A stretch of DNA of 64,000 nt from Hyphodiscus hymeniophilus. Its lineage: Eukaryota; Ascomycota; Leotiomycetes; Helotiales; Hyphodiscaceae. The stretch lies in contig VNKQ01000013.1 of assembly GCA_016508695.1 (NCBI GenBank), forward strand, positions 1,426,001-1,490,000. Reading direction: 5' to 3'. Shown here piece by piece: positions 11,891 to 24,158 of the stretch. The position numbers and the translations under genes are program-made. The notes beneath the pieces were generated by a model. It ran no database searches. It saw nothing but the letters and a program-made list of their open reading frames with translations, and was not told the DNA's origin. Positions within the stretch are counted from its first letter, which is position 1, and each line of letters starts with the position of its first letter.

Positions 11891-12852
11891 GGCCACAATG
11901 TCATATCCCATCCGGAAATTGACGAGCGATGGATGAGGAGGAGAAAGGGACAGAGGGGGGAGGTACGAGTATATATATCAGGACTAAGATTTGAGGATGA
12001 TCGCCTGACCACGTGGGGTTAGATTGGACTTTGGAGAGAGAGAGAGAGAGAGAGAGAGGTGAAGTTCCTTGCTTTCGGTAGAGTGTGGAGCGCGGTTCAG
12101 GCTGGAATATGTTGCTGTGGTGTAATACATCCTTGAAGTCACGCGGAACGGAGGCGGAATGTCTGTCTTGATCGAGGTCTTCATAGTCCGACTTCGACTA
12201 CCAGGTGCGTAAACCACACCCAGGATCATCTACCCCATCCTCCCAATCAAAAGCGGGTCATAAAGACAGTCCCATCCCTCTAATGCACATGCACATCAGG
12301 CGCCACGCTCAAAATGAACAACCGTCCCATTTCGTCCATCCCCCAAACCACGCCCAAATCTATATTCAGCGAAGGTCTGTTTAGGCCCTGGAAAGGCCCT
12401 GAGAAACATAAACAGCGAGCCCAGCCCTCCTCTTCCTTCTAGAGAGGGGGCGGTTACTCTAGCGATCGTGGTATTTTATTAACAGCATACAGAAAATATT
12501 CATCCATCCCAAGGGAGGAGAAGAAACGAATGTAGAATCGGAAGCCTTCGATCGTTCTTGTTCCCATGGTGTACAAAGGGAGCAGCAATTAGTGGTCGAA
12601 CCGATCGTGGCAGGAATTAACATTAATATATGTTTGATGGCTCCTCGAAATCGTCTCTGGATGAAGGAGGTGGAGAGATTATATACAAGTCGGAAGAGAG
12701 TCCAGAGGTTGAGTTCGAGGAGTTTGAGCGTAAGTTCGCTCATATGCTAAACGCCGTAACATGATGTTGCCGTAAAATCATGGTCAGGAAAATCGACAGA
12801 GGTCGTGTCGACTGAGGAGGAAGGATGTCGGGATTTATAGAGATCGTAGATA
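11891..12852. other. Intergenic region, 3' side of AUR1
   Basis: About 960 bases with no supported gene. It contains a GA dinucleotide run (12034-12059), listed separately. The 94-codon minus-strand frame at 12459-12743 shows no family features. The segment next to 12853 is probably the 3' untranslated region of AUR1. Confidence 0.4.
12034..12059. repeat. GA dinucleotide microsatellite
   Basis: An uninterrupted run of about twelve GA units in the intergenic DNA between the decayed gene and AUR1. Confidence 0.9.
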
Positions 12853-14284
12853 TTACCGAACAATAACTTCGCTGAGTTCCGTATCTGATGCTTGCGAGGC
12901 TAAAGTTTCGCCCTCCCAAGAAGATTGACTCTCGTCAATCGGACTTCTTGATCCCGAAGAGATTGAGGACGAAGATCCAATCGTCCACTCATCACCGCTA
13001 TCGTGGCGGAAATCATGGTCTAGGACTGTAAGTCCATATTCATATCCTCCTTCTGGCGCATCTCCTCGCTCAACGTAATCGTAATCCCAGCGGAACATCT
13101 TATCACTTTGTATCCTTGGCAAGAAATTCGTCTTTGCAACGTAGAAAGCGATTGCGGCCAAGAAACCTCCTGCGACCAAATCAACCGCATAGTGATGTGA
13201 CAAGTACATCGTAGCCCACCACATCCACATAGCGTATGCGATCACCACAGGTCGAAGTTTTGGGAAAACGTAGCTCATGAAAAGAGCTTCCAAGACTGCA
13301 TTTCCTGAATGCAATGATGGGAAAGCACCAAACACCAATGGAGACGCGGTGAAATTCGAGGTATACATGTCGAACCCAAAGAGTGCGTCAATCCTGGCAA
13401 GTCCTGCCGGTGAACCCTCCATGGCGTAGTTTGCTGGCGCAAGACCAAACTTATTCTCATACCACGGTGGCGAGCATGGAAATATCAGCTGAATAGCCAC
13501 ACCAGTGATATTGAGGTATCCGAATGTTCGCGCAAAGACTGGGACGGTTCCAGGGGGTCCAAAAATGAACATCAACGCAGCCCAGAAGAAGGGTCCTCCG
13601 AAATGCAGTATTCCATATGGCAACCACGCCAGCACATCGAGGACAGCATGTTGATGCGCGGAGAGGATGTTGCTCAAATTCGATCCATAGAATATGTTTT
13701 CGAGGGCAGGCAAAACCTTGACCCAAATATGCGGTCTATATTCAGCAGGAATGAAGCTATCATGGGTATCAGCAAATGTACGAAGATCTGCATTTTTAGG
13801 GGTTTGTCGATCACTGAGCATGTACCGAGCGCCGAAAAAAAAATGAAAATCATGAAAGAACATACCGAGCATTAAAGAAGAACAGCAGCCATGTGAAAAT
13901 TGGCAGAACTGGTAGAAAGAATTGTCTCGTCACTGGCATGAGCAGCGCAAGCATAAGCAAGGATGCAGCGCCAGTCTTGACCAGAGGACCCGGAGCTTGA
14001 CTGATTGAGAGAGAGAAAACAGCGAGTATCATCAGTATTATGTATTGTCCGTCATAATACGACCACCTGTGTGCCCTGAGAGCTCGAATGGAGTCCGAGG
14101 GGTTGAACGAAGTCTCGATAGAGGCGATAGATGACGTGGGAGACTGTCCAGACCTGAATTTGGACCGTAACCGCCTTCGCATGCGTCTTGGGATGGGGTT
14201 CGGTATTGAAGGCCATGAGAAGGGCATCTTTGCTTTTGAGAAGGTATTGGGGGAGGTGGACGCGTAGTTGTAGGGTTTTGACAT
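12853..14284 (-). CDS. AUR1: Inositol phosphorylceramide synthase catalytic subunit
   Basis: Transfers inositol phosphate from phosphatidylinositol to ceramide in the Golgi, making inositol phosphorylceramide. It is the target of aureobasidin A and specific to fungi and some protists. Exon 1 is 14284-13866 and exon 2 is 13756-12853, with a 109-nt intron that joins FFFNAR to FIPAEYRPHIWVKVLPALENI. The product has 440 residues. It shows several membrane segments, the family stretch PPWYENKFGLAPANYAMEGS followed by AGLARID, and the PAP2 catalytic motifs FPSLHSG and YLSHHYAVDLVAGG that carry the two active-site His and the Asp. The C-terminal 90 residues are Ser- and acid-rich and cytosolic in character. 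The N-terminus is basic and Ser-rich. All catalytic residues are present. The start at 14284 fits; a longer open frame upstream lies in another frame. Confidence 0.95.
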
Positions 14285-15190
14285 TGTCGTCCGTGTGTTC
14301 CGGATCAGACTCGCGGGTAGGAATTGGAAGTTTCAAGGTTGGTGAATGCGCGAGACGGAGGGACGAGAGGATTGATGTTGGGGATATTGTCTATCGAGTA
14401 TGCTATGATGTGCACATAGAGTCGATATTGTGTCGAAAGGATGTCGATTGTGGGAAAGGAGAGAGGGAGAGGAAGAGGCGGAGGATGTGTAAGAGAAGTG
14501 AAAGCGGCGGATAGTTCGGGGATGGTGATGTTGGGTCGGGTCTTGGCATTTCTGGTGTGAAATTGCAGCACTTTCAGACCCTGCCCAGCCACACTTGCCT
14601 AAGCGAGGGTGATGCGAGAACGCGTGAGAAGCTGTTGATGTTGATTCCAATCTCGATTATTGTATGAATTGAGTGGCAAGTAGTCAATGACGCTCTTGTT
14701 CTTGTTTATTTACCCTTCCTCAACGGCACATGTCAATATTCCCTCCAAGGTGATAGAGTCTGACTCTGTTGGCTTCTACGACTGCAAGAGTGCAAGAGCT
14801 CAGCTGTCGATCAACATTCTGGTGGCTCTGTTTGCTTTCTGCAGGGTCATTATTGTCGTTTAAAGAATCCTTGGAGAACAGAGTAGGTACGTACTGGGTA
14901 CAGTAGGTAGGGAAAGAGAGAGAGCGCACTGATAATCTCAAGCCCCTGTTAATCCTAAACAACCTGATCTCCCCATTCCCTCCCGTTTCTCTCTCCTCAC
15001 GAATCATTTGCAGGCTTGTAGCTGCTAACCGTTCTTCGCGGGAAAAAGGAGTAAAAAGCAATGACCGAAGCCCGAATACAGAATTATCGGCCAATAAAGA
15101 TTAACGCAAATGACTGGCTGAGAGAGGCCCCGATGGTAAAGAGCAAGAGTGAATAAAGGTAGCCTTTCGCAGCCGGTATGCGCTTAGTAT

Positions 15191-15330
15191 CTTACGTGAT
15201 ATTGCATATTTACGATATACGAAAGTAGAAGGGGTAAAAAAAGGTAGATCAGTAAGGTAACTTACTTGATATTGTTTATTTACGATACACTGAGATCGGA
15301 GGTAAAAGGAGGTAGAGGGGATAGATACCT
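15191..15330. repeat. Diverged 70-bp tandem duplication
   Basis: Two copies, 15191-15260 and 15261-15330. Each begins cttac(g/t)tgatattg, continues with atttacgata and ends in a ggtaaaa(g)gaggtaga-type purine tract. The copies differ at many positions, so the duplication is old. Confidence 0.65.
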
Positions 15331-17165
15331 GCACGCTCCTGTTCTCTGATGAGCGCAACACGAATCTGAACATCCTCCAAGTATAGAACAAGACAAAGGA
15401 GTCCCAGCTGCAATACTTACTCCCCACTACAGTCTTCGAAGTTCGAATGTGGTCAACATCCTTTACTATTCTTGCCTTTGTCTGGCAGGGGCATTATCCA
15501 AAGCCGCGTCGACCTGTCTGATCCTCCCGTCCTCTCAGCCACATGCTTCAGAGCCGTGTCGAGGGTCGACCCTTGGTGTTGCACTGCACAGCAACACTGC
15601 CTGTCTCGCTTTGATCGCTTGGGACGAATCTCTGAGCTGCGCACCGCAAGGCTGAGACGGCATTGCCTAAAATGCGTGTATTGTTTCCATATCAAGCGTT
15701 CTGTACGCAAAACGAATATCGAGCTTAGAAGCTCTGTGAATACGAATACCGTAATTCAGTAAGAAGTATTAAGGTAAAGACGCATGCATATGTGCATCAC
15801 CATGGCATCACTCGCTTACTCAGCGGAGGACGGGATTCCAAATGTGATGGCGGGATGAAAAGCCAATCCGCGCCCACCAGGCCCAAGAATGCCGCTGACA
15901 TCAGCAAGCAGTTTTTCCTACTGGTACGGTGGTAGGTAGTAGTAGGTGACGACCTCGACTTTGACTTCAGCTCATGTCTCAATCTCTCGCTAGTTAGCGT
16001 CTTTGTAATCTAAGCAAGCGAGGGAAAAGGGGTAATCGCGATTCCATATCATCTTCTTTCTTCACTTATTCAACCGAACTCTACGTCTCCTCCTCCTCCT
16101 AAACCTCCAAGATCTCACACGAGCAATATCCCCTTCCAGACTGCAGTGTTGCAACTTGCCAGCGTAAGGATGAACACAAAAGCAAACCAATCACCCATCA
16201 CCAAACTTCAAACCCCCGAAAATGAGATTAAACAGCCCCATCTCATCCCTACAAGCCCCTGCTTAGCCCACCAAAAACGATCGAGTTTTTTCTTGCACCT
16301 CCGTCCTCCGGGTCCTCCAATCTTCTTTGCGGCGTAATGTTTCTCCTTCCCTTCCTTTCCCCTTACTCTCCGCAACCCGAGCGTGCGCATGAAAAATGCA
16401 TAAAGAAAACACAAAGCGGCTATGGCAATCTGTGCGCGGTCCCGTCTTCTGCACTACTCGTGCAAACGCCACTCAAATTTCCCAGGATTCGCGCAAAGGC
16501 AGATTACGGCCGGGGTTTCGCGTGTCGAGCCGTGGAGACTGGTCTTTGCGTGGATGGGTGGATGGGGTGATTGGTTGGAGCGTCCCGACTCCCGAGATGC
16601 GTTTCTGGGATGTTATTCTGGGAATATTGAAATGGGAATCACATACAGTAGGAGAGCCTGGTCTGAGCTCGGTTGCGTCTGCCCTTTCGTGCTCCGGTAC
16701 CTATGCTGAAAGGATGCAGTGGGACTCGCTCTGAGCCTCTGATGAATCCCGATATCTCAATCTATTGAAAACTCCAGAAGGTACTGTCTTCTCTGGTGGA
16801 AGCTGTAATCTGGCCTCGTGGCACGGAGTAGATGTGCATAGCACAGCTATGCCTATAAGTGCAAGCACTGTGTTTTAGGGGCGTCGAGTTGAGACCCCAT
16901 GGTTTGCCTTCACAAATGGGAGCAGTGGATGTTCTTGATTTTACGGCATTGTGGGCAAGTGTCGCCAAATCCGTTGACGTCGCTGCCATGTTGAGTCTCG
17001 AGTCTTGATGAATTAGTCATACATTGTTCTGAGTCTCAGACACTCATGTGACTGCTCAACCAGATATTTTCATGTACAAAATTGAATGGACCAGTATATA
17101 TCAAAGTAGTGCAACTATTTGGTCCTGTTTGTTTGTTTTATTTCTCCATTTTCTGAAGCAGGAGA

Positions 17166-17187
17166 CTTCTTTCTTTCTTTCTTTCTT
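17166..17187. repeat. CTTT microsatellite
   Basis: About five tandem CTTT units in gene-free DNA upstream of the S8 protease gene. Confidence 0.8.
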
Positions 17188-17918
17188 GCAGGACAACTTC
17201 AGAGCTCTACCCTTAGTTGTAAAAGAGACCTCTCCATCTCCCTACTCCTCGTATCCGAAGATACTGAAGGACAGGAGATATGCTGCTGTGAAGTTTCCAC
17301 GAGTCCTGCCTCAGTATGCATGGGAAAAAGTCTGATGTATGGTTCCTTCAATGTCGTTGCTCTGACAGTGACTGTCCCTGTGCATCCAACTCTGCTGCTT
17401 AATTCCGGCGACTGACCTTGTCTCTGTCCTTCTTTATATCTTCATTTTTGGTGGTTGGTCTATGGGGACGGTAGTAAGAGTCTCCAAGTGTTCTTAGCAT
17501 TCTCAAACATTCCTAGAGTCTCCAAGTGTTCAGAGACGTTTGCTAGTTGTATTCCTTGACTTGGAGGAATATGGTCAAGCATCTCTCCTACCCCATGTTG
17601 TCGATGGCATTCACTGGCAACCCTTCTGAGCACGTGTAGTATCACGCTAGGCTCTTTCGGTCCGTCGGTGATATATACTCCTCCAAGCGACGTCAATAAC
17701 TTCCGCCGACCTTCAACCTACAACAATCTTTCACATTTAACCTCATCATACTAACCCTCTGAAAATATTGATATTAATTACGACAGCAAGTGCTGCATTA
17801 CAGTCACCACTTGCTCAAGCTAAGAAGTCTCTTTACTCTCTCTTCCATTCTTACACTCACTTCATACCCGTCTTTCTCTCAGTCTCTCCTCTTCTACTCC
17901 CACAGGGGGGACGATAAG

Positions 17919-20900
17919 ATGATTTTTCTCTTCTTGCTAGCCTGGGTGCTGGCTCTGGCCACTTCAGTCACTTGTCAAAGCAGTGAAAGCACCATCACTG
18001 TTGACATTACAACACTAATTACAATTACTTGTAAGTCTTCCAATCTTGCTGTGATGAATTATGGTGCTTACTTAGCGCAAGCTTGCAACACCAGCTTCAA
18101 GAGCTGCCCTGCTCACAACGCTGGAAGCTCTCCTCCGCCAAAACCCTTGGGTTTGTCACTCTTGATAACAACTCTGGAAGTTTACTGATTATTGCCATTA
18201 AGTTTCTTCGAAGTTGAATTCGTCGAGTATTTCCACAGCATCAATAAAATCAACTTCATCAGATATTTGCACAACATCGACTTTGTCTTGTAAGTCCAAC
18301 TTGGCACTTTCAATCTCAAGTCAAGCTAATTATCAAACTCCTTCAGCATCAACCTTCGAGAAGTCAACCGTGTCGAAGCCGCCCCCTCTTCCGTCGAATC
18401 CACTTTCCCCAGCACCTTATGCTTCCACCCAGGATACATCCGCGATACACTTCACCGAGACAAATGATGGGGATTCACCAGGTCATACATACACCAGCGT
18501 GGCGTTCTACACTTTGACGCAAAATCCTTCAAATTTTGCAAGCCCGAGCAATCAGTCGTCCTCAGCATTCTCGTCGACATGCTTGGATGCAGCTTTGTCA
18601 CCACCCGTTCCTCCTAATGGGACAGGTCCTTCAAGCGTTACAAATTCGAGCAAAAAGTCGTCTTCAACTTCCTCGTCGACATGCTCGGATGAAGTCTCGT
18701 CACTACTCGTTCCTCCTATTGGCACGGGACCTTCAAGTATTGCAAGTCCGAGCAGTAAGTCGTCTTTAATATCCTCGTCGACAAGCTCGGATGAAGTTTC
18801 GTTATCACTCGTTCCTCCTGTTGGCACGGGAGTGCCTTCCTCTCATAGCTTGCAAAGTACGGTTCACTCCCTACTTTCGTCTTCTGCGCCTCAATCAGGG
18901 AGCAGTTCTGGTAACGTACCAGTTGTCGTATCAAGCACCAGTAATGGTGTTGATTCAACTGGAAAGCCTTTCACCACTATCGATTCTTCAACGTCACATC
19001 ATACCTCTTCTAGTGTAGTCCCAAGCTCTCAGGCTCTAGTTGTTTCGTCATTTACAAGTACTGGGATTGATACTTCTGGGAAGCCCTTCACGACTGTGCC
19101 ACAGTTGACCTCAACCCCAGCTCTGTCGCATGTTTCTAGTGTGCCCGTCGCGCCATCATTGGGTATCACGAATATTGCATCTGGTTTACCTAAATCATCG
19201 GGTCTTCCACAGTCACCCATCTCTTCTTCCAATACCAGTGGAAGCCACTCCCAAGTCTCGTCAGGACTACCTCATTTATCCATCGCTTCCTCCGAAACCT
19301 TGATTGGCGTGTCAAGCTCCCCACGCTCATCAAAATTGCCTGCCTCACCAGCAACTTCACCCAACTCAAAACAATCATCGGCGGTGCCTTTTACATTCCT
19401 CAGCTCGGGCACAGATCAAGCTGGAGTCCCCTTCACGACTGCAATCGTGGGCAGTTTCACGCCTTCGGCATCAGATTCTCCAGTATCTGGCACGCAAGTA
19501 CCAGGCTCACAAAAAGCATCGCCTGCCGTTTTCACGTTCACCAGCTCAGGCATCAATGCTGCTGGGATTCCCACTACCAAAACGGTTGTGGGGACTTTCA
19601 CGCCTTCGGTATCGGCCTTCCAAACTCAAAGCTCACGAATTTCAGAATCACACGCTTCAAGCTCCCAAGCAGCGTCTGGTGCCCCCTTTACGTTTGTCAG
19701 CTCGGGCACCAACTCAGCTGGTATCCCATTCAAATCAACTATTGTGGGCACATTCACTCCTGCACGATCAACTTCACAGCCGCAATCCCGCACGAGTTCA
19801 GGTAAAAGTTCTGTGGCTCTAAGTACGACCACACAGCTTCACTCTAGCTCCGGTACCTTATTTGCGCCATCCGTAACATTGATCCCCATCACCTTCACAA
19901 GTATTGGATCACATGGAGGCTCATCTTTCACAACCGTAATCCAAGGCGGTTTCTTGCCAACAGTCTCTGGGGCTCCTGTCCCGACTGGCTTCCAAGGACT
20001 AATCCCATTTTCATTCCCCAGTGTTGGCACAGATAGCCAAGGCAAGCCCCTCACCTCAACTCTGAGTGGAAACTTGCAGCCAAGCCCAGGTTTCACTGTG
20101 ATCTTACCGACAGGTACCGAGACACCCGGCTCTATTCTCGGGTTTCCTTTCTTCCATGCAAGCACCTCTACGTCGTCCTTATCTTCCAGAACGCAGGCAC
20201 CATTGACAACGCCTCCAATTAATCTCAACACGGTCGCAATAACCTCCACGATTACGACTTCGCCGCCAGGATTCTCAGTCATCACAACTTCGAATTCTCT
20301 GTGGTACGTCGGGCTCTTAACTTCATGAACTGACAGCAGTGCCTCTTACAATCCTCCAAATCAACTTTGTACAGAACTAAGAACCTATAGGACAACCAAC
20401 ACTCTCCTTACGACCACTGACTCTCACGGCCATAAGACAGTCGTTCCTGTCCTTATTGGCTGTCCAGGCTGCGGCGTGTTTGATTTCATTCTTTGGAATT
20501 TACCCGATATCCCAAACGTCCAATGGCACCTTCCAGGCTTCCCCAAACTTCCTCGTTTCCATATTCCTTGCATCGTAAACTGCAAAAAGGGAGGCGGTGG
20601 TGGTGGTGGAGGCACTACTTCATCACCAGATGAACCTCCGATTACCGATCCACCTCAGGATGGCGACGAAGATGACGAGCCGTCGTCCTCTAGTCGTACT
20701 AGCAGCTCATCGTGTTCCCGGGCTACTGTTACAGATGTCACGGTACTTCTGAGTTTTGGAATAGATGCCAAAGGCACTACCACAGCATCATCAACTTCTT
20801 TCGAAACAAAAACTATCACAGCCTGTTCGGCGACCGGCTTTACGACCACGATTGCCACTACAGCATCAGCAACGGCAACAGCTACGGCGTACTGGATAGA

Positions 20901-23653
20901 ACCCAATCTAGATGCAGGCCCTGCTGTTCTAGATGCTTTTACAGCAAAACTGAAGGCGGAGACTGATCCTACCACACTATATATCTCAAGTGTCCCAGCG
21001 TTGGACATTACGTACTATTGGTACCAAACCTTAACTGATAGCCAAGTTCAAGTGTACAAAACCGATCCTGCAGTAAGTTTCAAACTTCAGCAAACGGAAA
21101 TATAACTGATCGTTGTAGGTTTCGGTTATTCTTTCAACGTACGACGAGCCCACGTGGCTTAAAGAGGAAGTCGACACAAAAGCTGTCCCAGAGACGCCAG
21201 ATTTAGCTTCGGGCGCATCTTCAGTCCCTGAGATGCCTGGGGGAGAAACGCGTAGACGTTGGAGTCTGCAAAACGGATCTGTCGATTCAACATACCCGCA
21301 CAATAGATTACACAAGAGAACAGTCGACTACCTCACAGGATATGAAGAGCTAAAGATGGTTTCTTTGCCGCCACCATTCCCTCAAATAGACCTTAGTACA
21401 GTTGATGTATTTCAACATTACACTATTCCTTTCGACTATCAAATGTGCTAACTTTAATCTTAGACATTTACCCGCGACGATGAGAGTGATGACCCTGCGC
21501 GAAAGCCAAGAATTTATGTCGTCGACATGGGTGTAGATACCACTAGTCGTGTAAGCAGCTCTCCCCAAGACTTCCCGATCCCCCACCAGAAATGCTGACT
21601 CTCACTCAAGACATACAAGAATCTGAATCCGCAGCCTGAGTGGATTCAAATTGGCGCCAATCAGATCATACCTGAGAATAGACCCTGGGTCAACGACGGC
21701 CAGCAAACTGACAACTCAGATTACGGACATGGTACTTGTATGCTGTCCAAAGCGGTAGGTATGCCATTCGGCATATCTCTCAAGTCCGATGTCACCATAG
21801 TGAAACTCCCTCGAGCCGTTCTCGGCCCTGATGAGCTTGCACAGAATCTTCCAGAGACCCGAACTTTCAACGTGGTCGATGCTTTCAAAGAAATACTCAA
21901 AGATGTCAACGCAAAAGGGTTACAAAATAGAGCAGTTGTCTCGGTTTCAATTGGTTGGTTTCCTGCGTTGACTAACCCACAGCCAGCGGGAGCTCCGCCT
22001 GTTTTTCAGCCACTTCCAACAACGGGACAGGATGCCTTAATGTACAGAGCTATCCAAAATCTGATCAACAATGGTGTTATTTTTGTCACCTCCACAGGCA
22101 ATTATGCGGACGAAAGTGATGTAGGTTGCCTAACCTGTGACCAATTGTTGAAAATGCTGACTATTTCTGTTTAGTCCAGTTATGCAGGGCTCGGAAAGAC
22201 AGCCTCTATGGCTCCAGGAGTTTGGGGTAATCCCTTGTTGCCCATTCTAAGAGTGGGAGCTGTGGACTTTACCGGCAAGGTGACAAAATTCAACCCGTAT
22301 GCTCCCAGCGTAGAATATCCATTTTCCATGGTCGACGTTTGGGCTCCAGGATACGATATATTTTGCCAGGGACGAGGTGACTACTTAGAAGAAGTACAAG
22401 GCTCGTCCGCAGCCGCTGCCTCGGTTGCTGGCCTTGTTGCGTACCTTCTTGGTGTTGACAAGCACCAAGCAGTCATGGCACAAGCATACAACGAATATCG
22501 GGCAGCACCGAGAATGTCAGGGGTGACGGACAACATGATTTGGTCCTGGGTAGTCGGAATCTATGTTCAGATATTAGCTTACCCTAGATCGCCAACTCAG
22601 CCCGACTCCGTCTTCCTCCCGAACTTCCCTGGAATCGACCCCAACTCGGTCAGAGTCATTTACAATGGAGAATTCCCTCTCAACACAAATGGTCAACGCC
22701 TAACCTGTGCGGTCCCAAACGCGGGACTCGATCGTCGCCAAGGACAATGCGCTGCTGTTAATTTGAATAGCTTCCCTCCAATGGGACAAGGATTTCCTTT
22801 TGGACCCTTTCCAACATCTCCCACCTCGTCAACCACTTCCTCGCAGAGCGTTCAGAGCCAGCAGTCCCAAAGTTCGACGGCCTCTGCGAGTCGAGCCTCG
22901 GTCTCTTCTGCAAGTCAAGCTTCCATCTCTTCTGCAAGTCGAGCTTCGATCGCTGCTGCGAGTCAAGCTTCCATCTCTTCTGCCAGTCGAGCTTCCATCT
23001 CTTCTGCGAGTCAAGCGTCTATCTCTTCGGCAAATGAAGCATCTATCTCCCTTGCAGCACAACGTTCATCTGCACACGCGAGTGATTTCAGCTCATTGAA
23101 GAGCTCGGCCCACTCCACAGAAGGGCCGCAAACCTGTACCTCCACGATCATCAGTGACTGCGTCTACAGTTGGATTACGCGAACACAGGCCCTACCATGC
23201 GTGACCGCAACCATTGAACTCCCCGCCAGCTGTTCTCCCGGATTCTTCTCCTCCCTCGCGCAAACAAGCACGACCGCTACGCCATCCAGCACTTCCGACG
23301 CCCCGCAGCCCACGGCGACCTGTTTCGTCGACTCCGCGGACAGCCGGAACGTCACCGCGCAGATCTCCACAAACTATGTCAACGACGGCGGGGCCGCGAT
23401 CCTGGCATACTTACGAGACACCTGCTCCATCACCGTGGATGGCTGGCAGGAAGGCCACTTCGATCTTCCCTACCTCGACACGGCGGGGCGGAAGTGGGTC
23501 GCGACCGAGACCTTCTCGTTCAGCTCCCCAGGCGACCCCGATCATCGCATGGAGTACTGCATCCCTCAGGCGATCCTCGATACTTCAGGACCTGGAGGCG
23601 TCCAGAAGATGAACAATTGTACGACTGATATGACCCTTGCAGGTCCTATCTAG
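17919..23653 (+). CDS. Large secreted subtilisin-like (S8) protein with Ser/Thr-rich repeat stalk
   Basis: Eight exons: 17919-18030, 18076-18150, 18203-20303, 20391-21072, 21119-21358, 21464-21550, 21611-22120 and 22175-23653. They sum to 1761 residues with every junction in frame, which supports one gene. Order: signal peptide (MIFLFLLAWVLALATSVTC); a Ser/Thr-rich, mucin-like region to about residue 750 with two kinds of repeat; a Gly8 run; an acidic linker; a segment like the I9 protease propeptide (about 925-1000); the S8 domain (about 1085-1400); an Ala/Ser octapeptide repeat; and a Cys-containing C-terminal domain. Catalytic-type residues are Asp1091 (VVDMGVD), His1139 (YGHGTCM), oxyanion Asn1263 (STGNYA) and Ser1347 (GSSAAAASVAG). 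The usual Pro after the Ser motif and the usual Thr/Ser after the Asp are replaced, so activity is uncertain. A heavily O-glycosylated cell-wall or secreted protein is likely. Downstream of the stop the DNA is AT-rich. Confidence 0.82.
18571..18876 (+). repeat. 102-bp (34-codon) tandem repeat in the stalk coding region
   Basis: Three copies begin at 18571, 18673 and 18775, exactly 102 bp apart and in frame. Each starts with the SSSTCSDE- or SSTSSDE-type codons and contains a PPxGTGPSS-like stretch. Copy 3 is cut short by divergence after GTGVPSS. Confidence 0.8.
18915..20090 (+). repeat. Seven degenerate FT-S-G / G-PFTT / GTFTPS modules
   Basis: Protein-level repeat within exon 3. Each module has a core such as FTFTSSGINAAGIP or STSNGVDSTGKPFTT, and later copies add a GTFTPS-like end. 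Copies lie near 18930, 19050, 19390, 19535, 19690, 19890 and 20015, separated by Ser/Pro linkers of varying length. They look like repeated small beta modules in an O-glycosylated stalk. Confidence 0.65.
22882..23050 (+). repeat. 24-bp minisatellite coding an Ala/Ser octapeptide repeat
   Basis: About seven in-frame copies of an eight-residue unit SAS(R/Q)ASIS, alternating Arg and Gln at position 4, directly after the S8 domain. The regular spacing predicts an extended or helical linker. The DNA unit (about tctgc.agtc.agcttc.atctct) is well kept, which suggests recent expansion. Confidence 0.8.
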
Positions 23654-24158
23654 AGTATCTTCGCACGTACCCCTCGGAGCCCTTGAATTCCCAAGCGCGG
23701 ACGCTGGCTGCGCCGTTCTATTTCATTTCGAGTCGGTACATGTGATTGACATATCTGGAATGCGGTGATTTAGAGACATTTAAGCAGAGATTTTGGAATG
23801 AGATAATTTTATCATACACCTTTCTGCATTGACATCTATCAATAAACAATTTACAGATAATTCAATGACCAAAAAGTGAACCTCGAGCTTAGACCGTCGT
23901 TTATTAGTGAGTTGGCTTCCTCGGTTTGCTCACTTGATATAGGCTGAAAAATCTAGACGAGACAATCAGCGATGGGTCTCATGGGGGGAGCACAAGTTGA
24001 TGTCAAAGCATTATGCTGCTATCAAAAATTCGTCCTATCCTACACTTCGCTGGCCGTATATGCATATTCACGTATTATCAATCCCCTTCCCACCTGTCCA
24101 GCCTCCTGTCCCAATATAAACATTCGAGAGTGATCGCTGCGGGTAACCGATATTCTGC
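23654..24158. other. Intergenic region between convergent genes
   Basis: About 500 bases between the stop codons of the S8 protease gene and CWH43. It is AT-rich (tttaagcagagattttgg, then ttaatgaga-like text) and holds the 3' untranslated regions of both genes. No other feature was recognised. Confidence 0.45.

Larger units (their letters stand above)
14285..17918. other. Long gene-free region between AUR1 and the S8 protease gene
   Basis: 3.6 kb without a gene I can support. The frames present are short, overlap on both strands and lack family motifs. A diverged 70-bp tandem duplication (15191-15330) and a CTTT microsatellite (17166-17187) are the only structures seen. The AUR1 leader presumably lies in 14285-14650. 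The stretch before 17919 is pyrimidine-rich (ctctcttcc, ttctctcag), as expected for a promoter and leader. A non-coding RNA cannot be excluded. Confidence 0.4.

Noticed and set aside
18552..18827. Open frames on the minus strand and other frames across 18.5-20.3 kb
   Set aside because: They are shadows of the Ser/Thr-rich repeat coding region of the S8 gene and vanish outside it.
17919..23653. Two separate genes: a stalk protein and a protease
   Set aside because: All seven introns have good borders and keep one frame for 1761 residues, and the I9-like and S8 parts have no start codon or promoter of their own.
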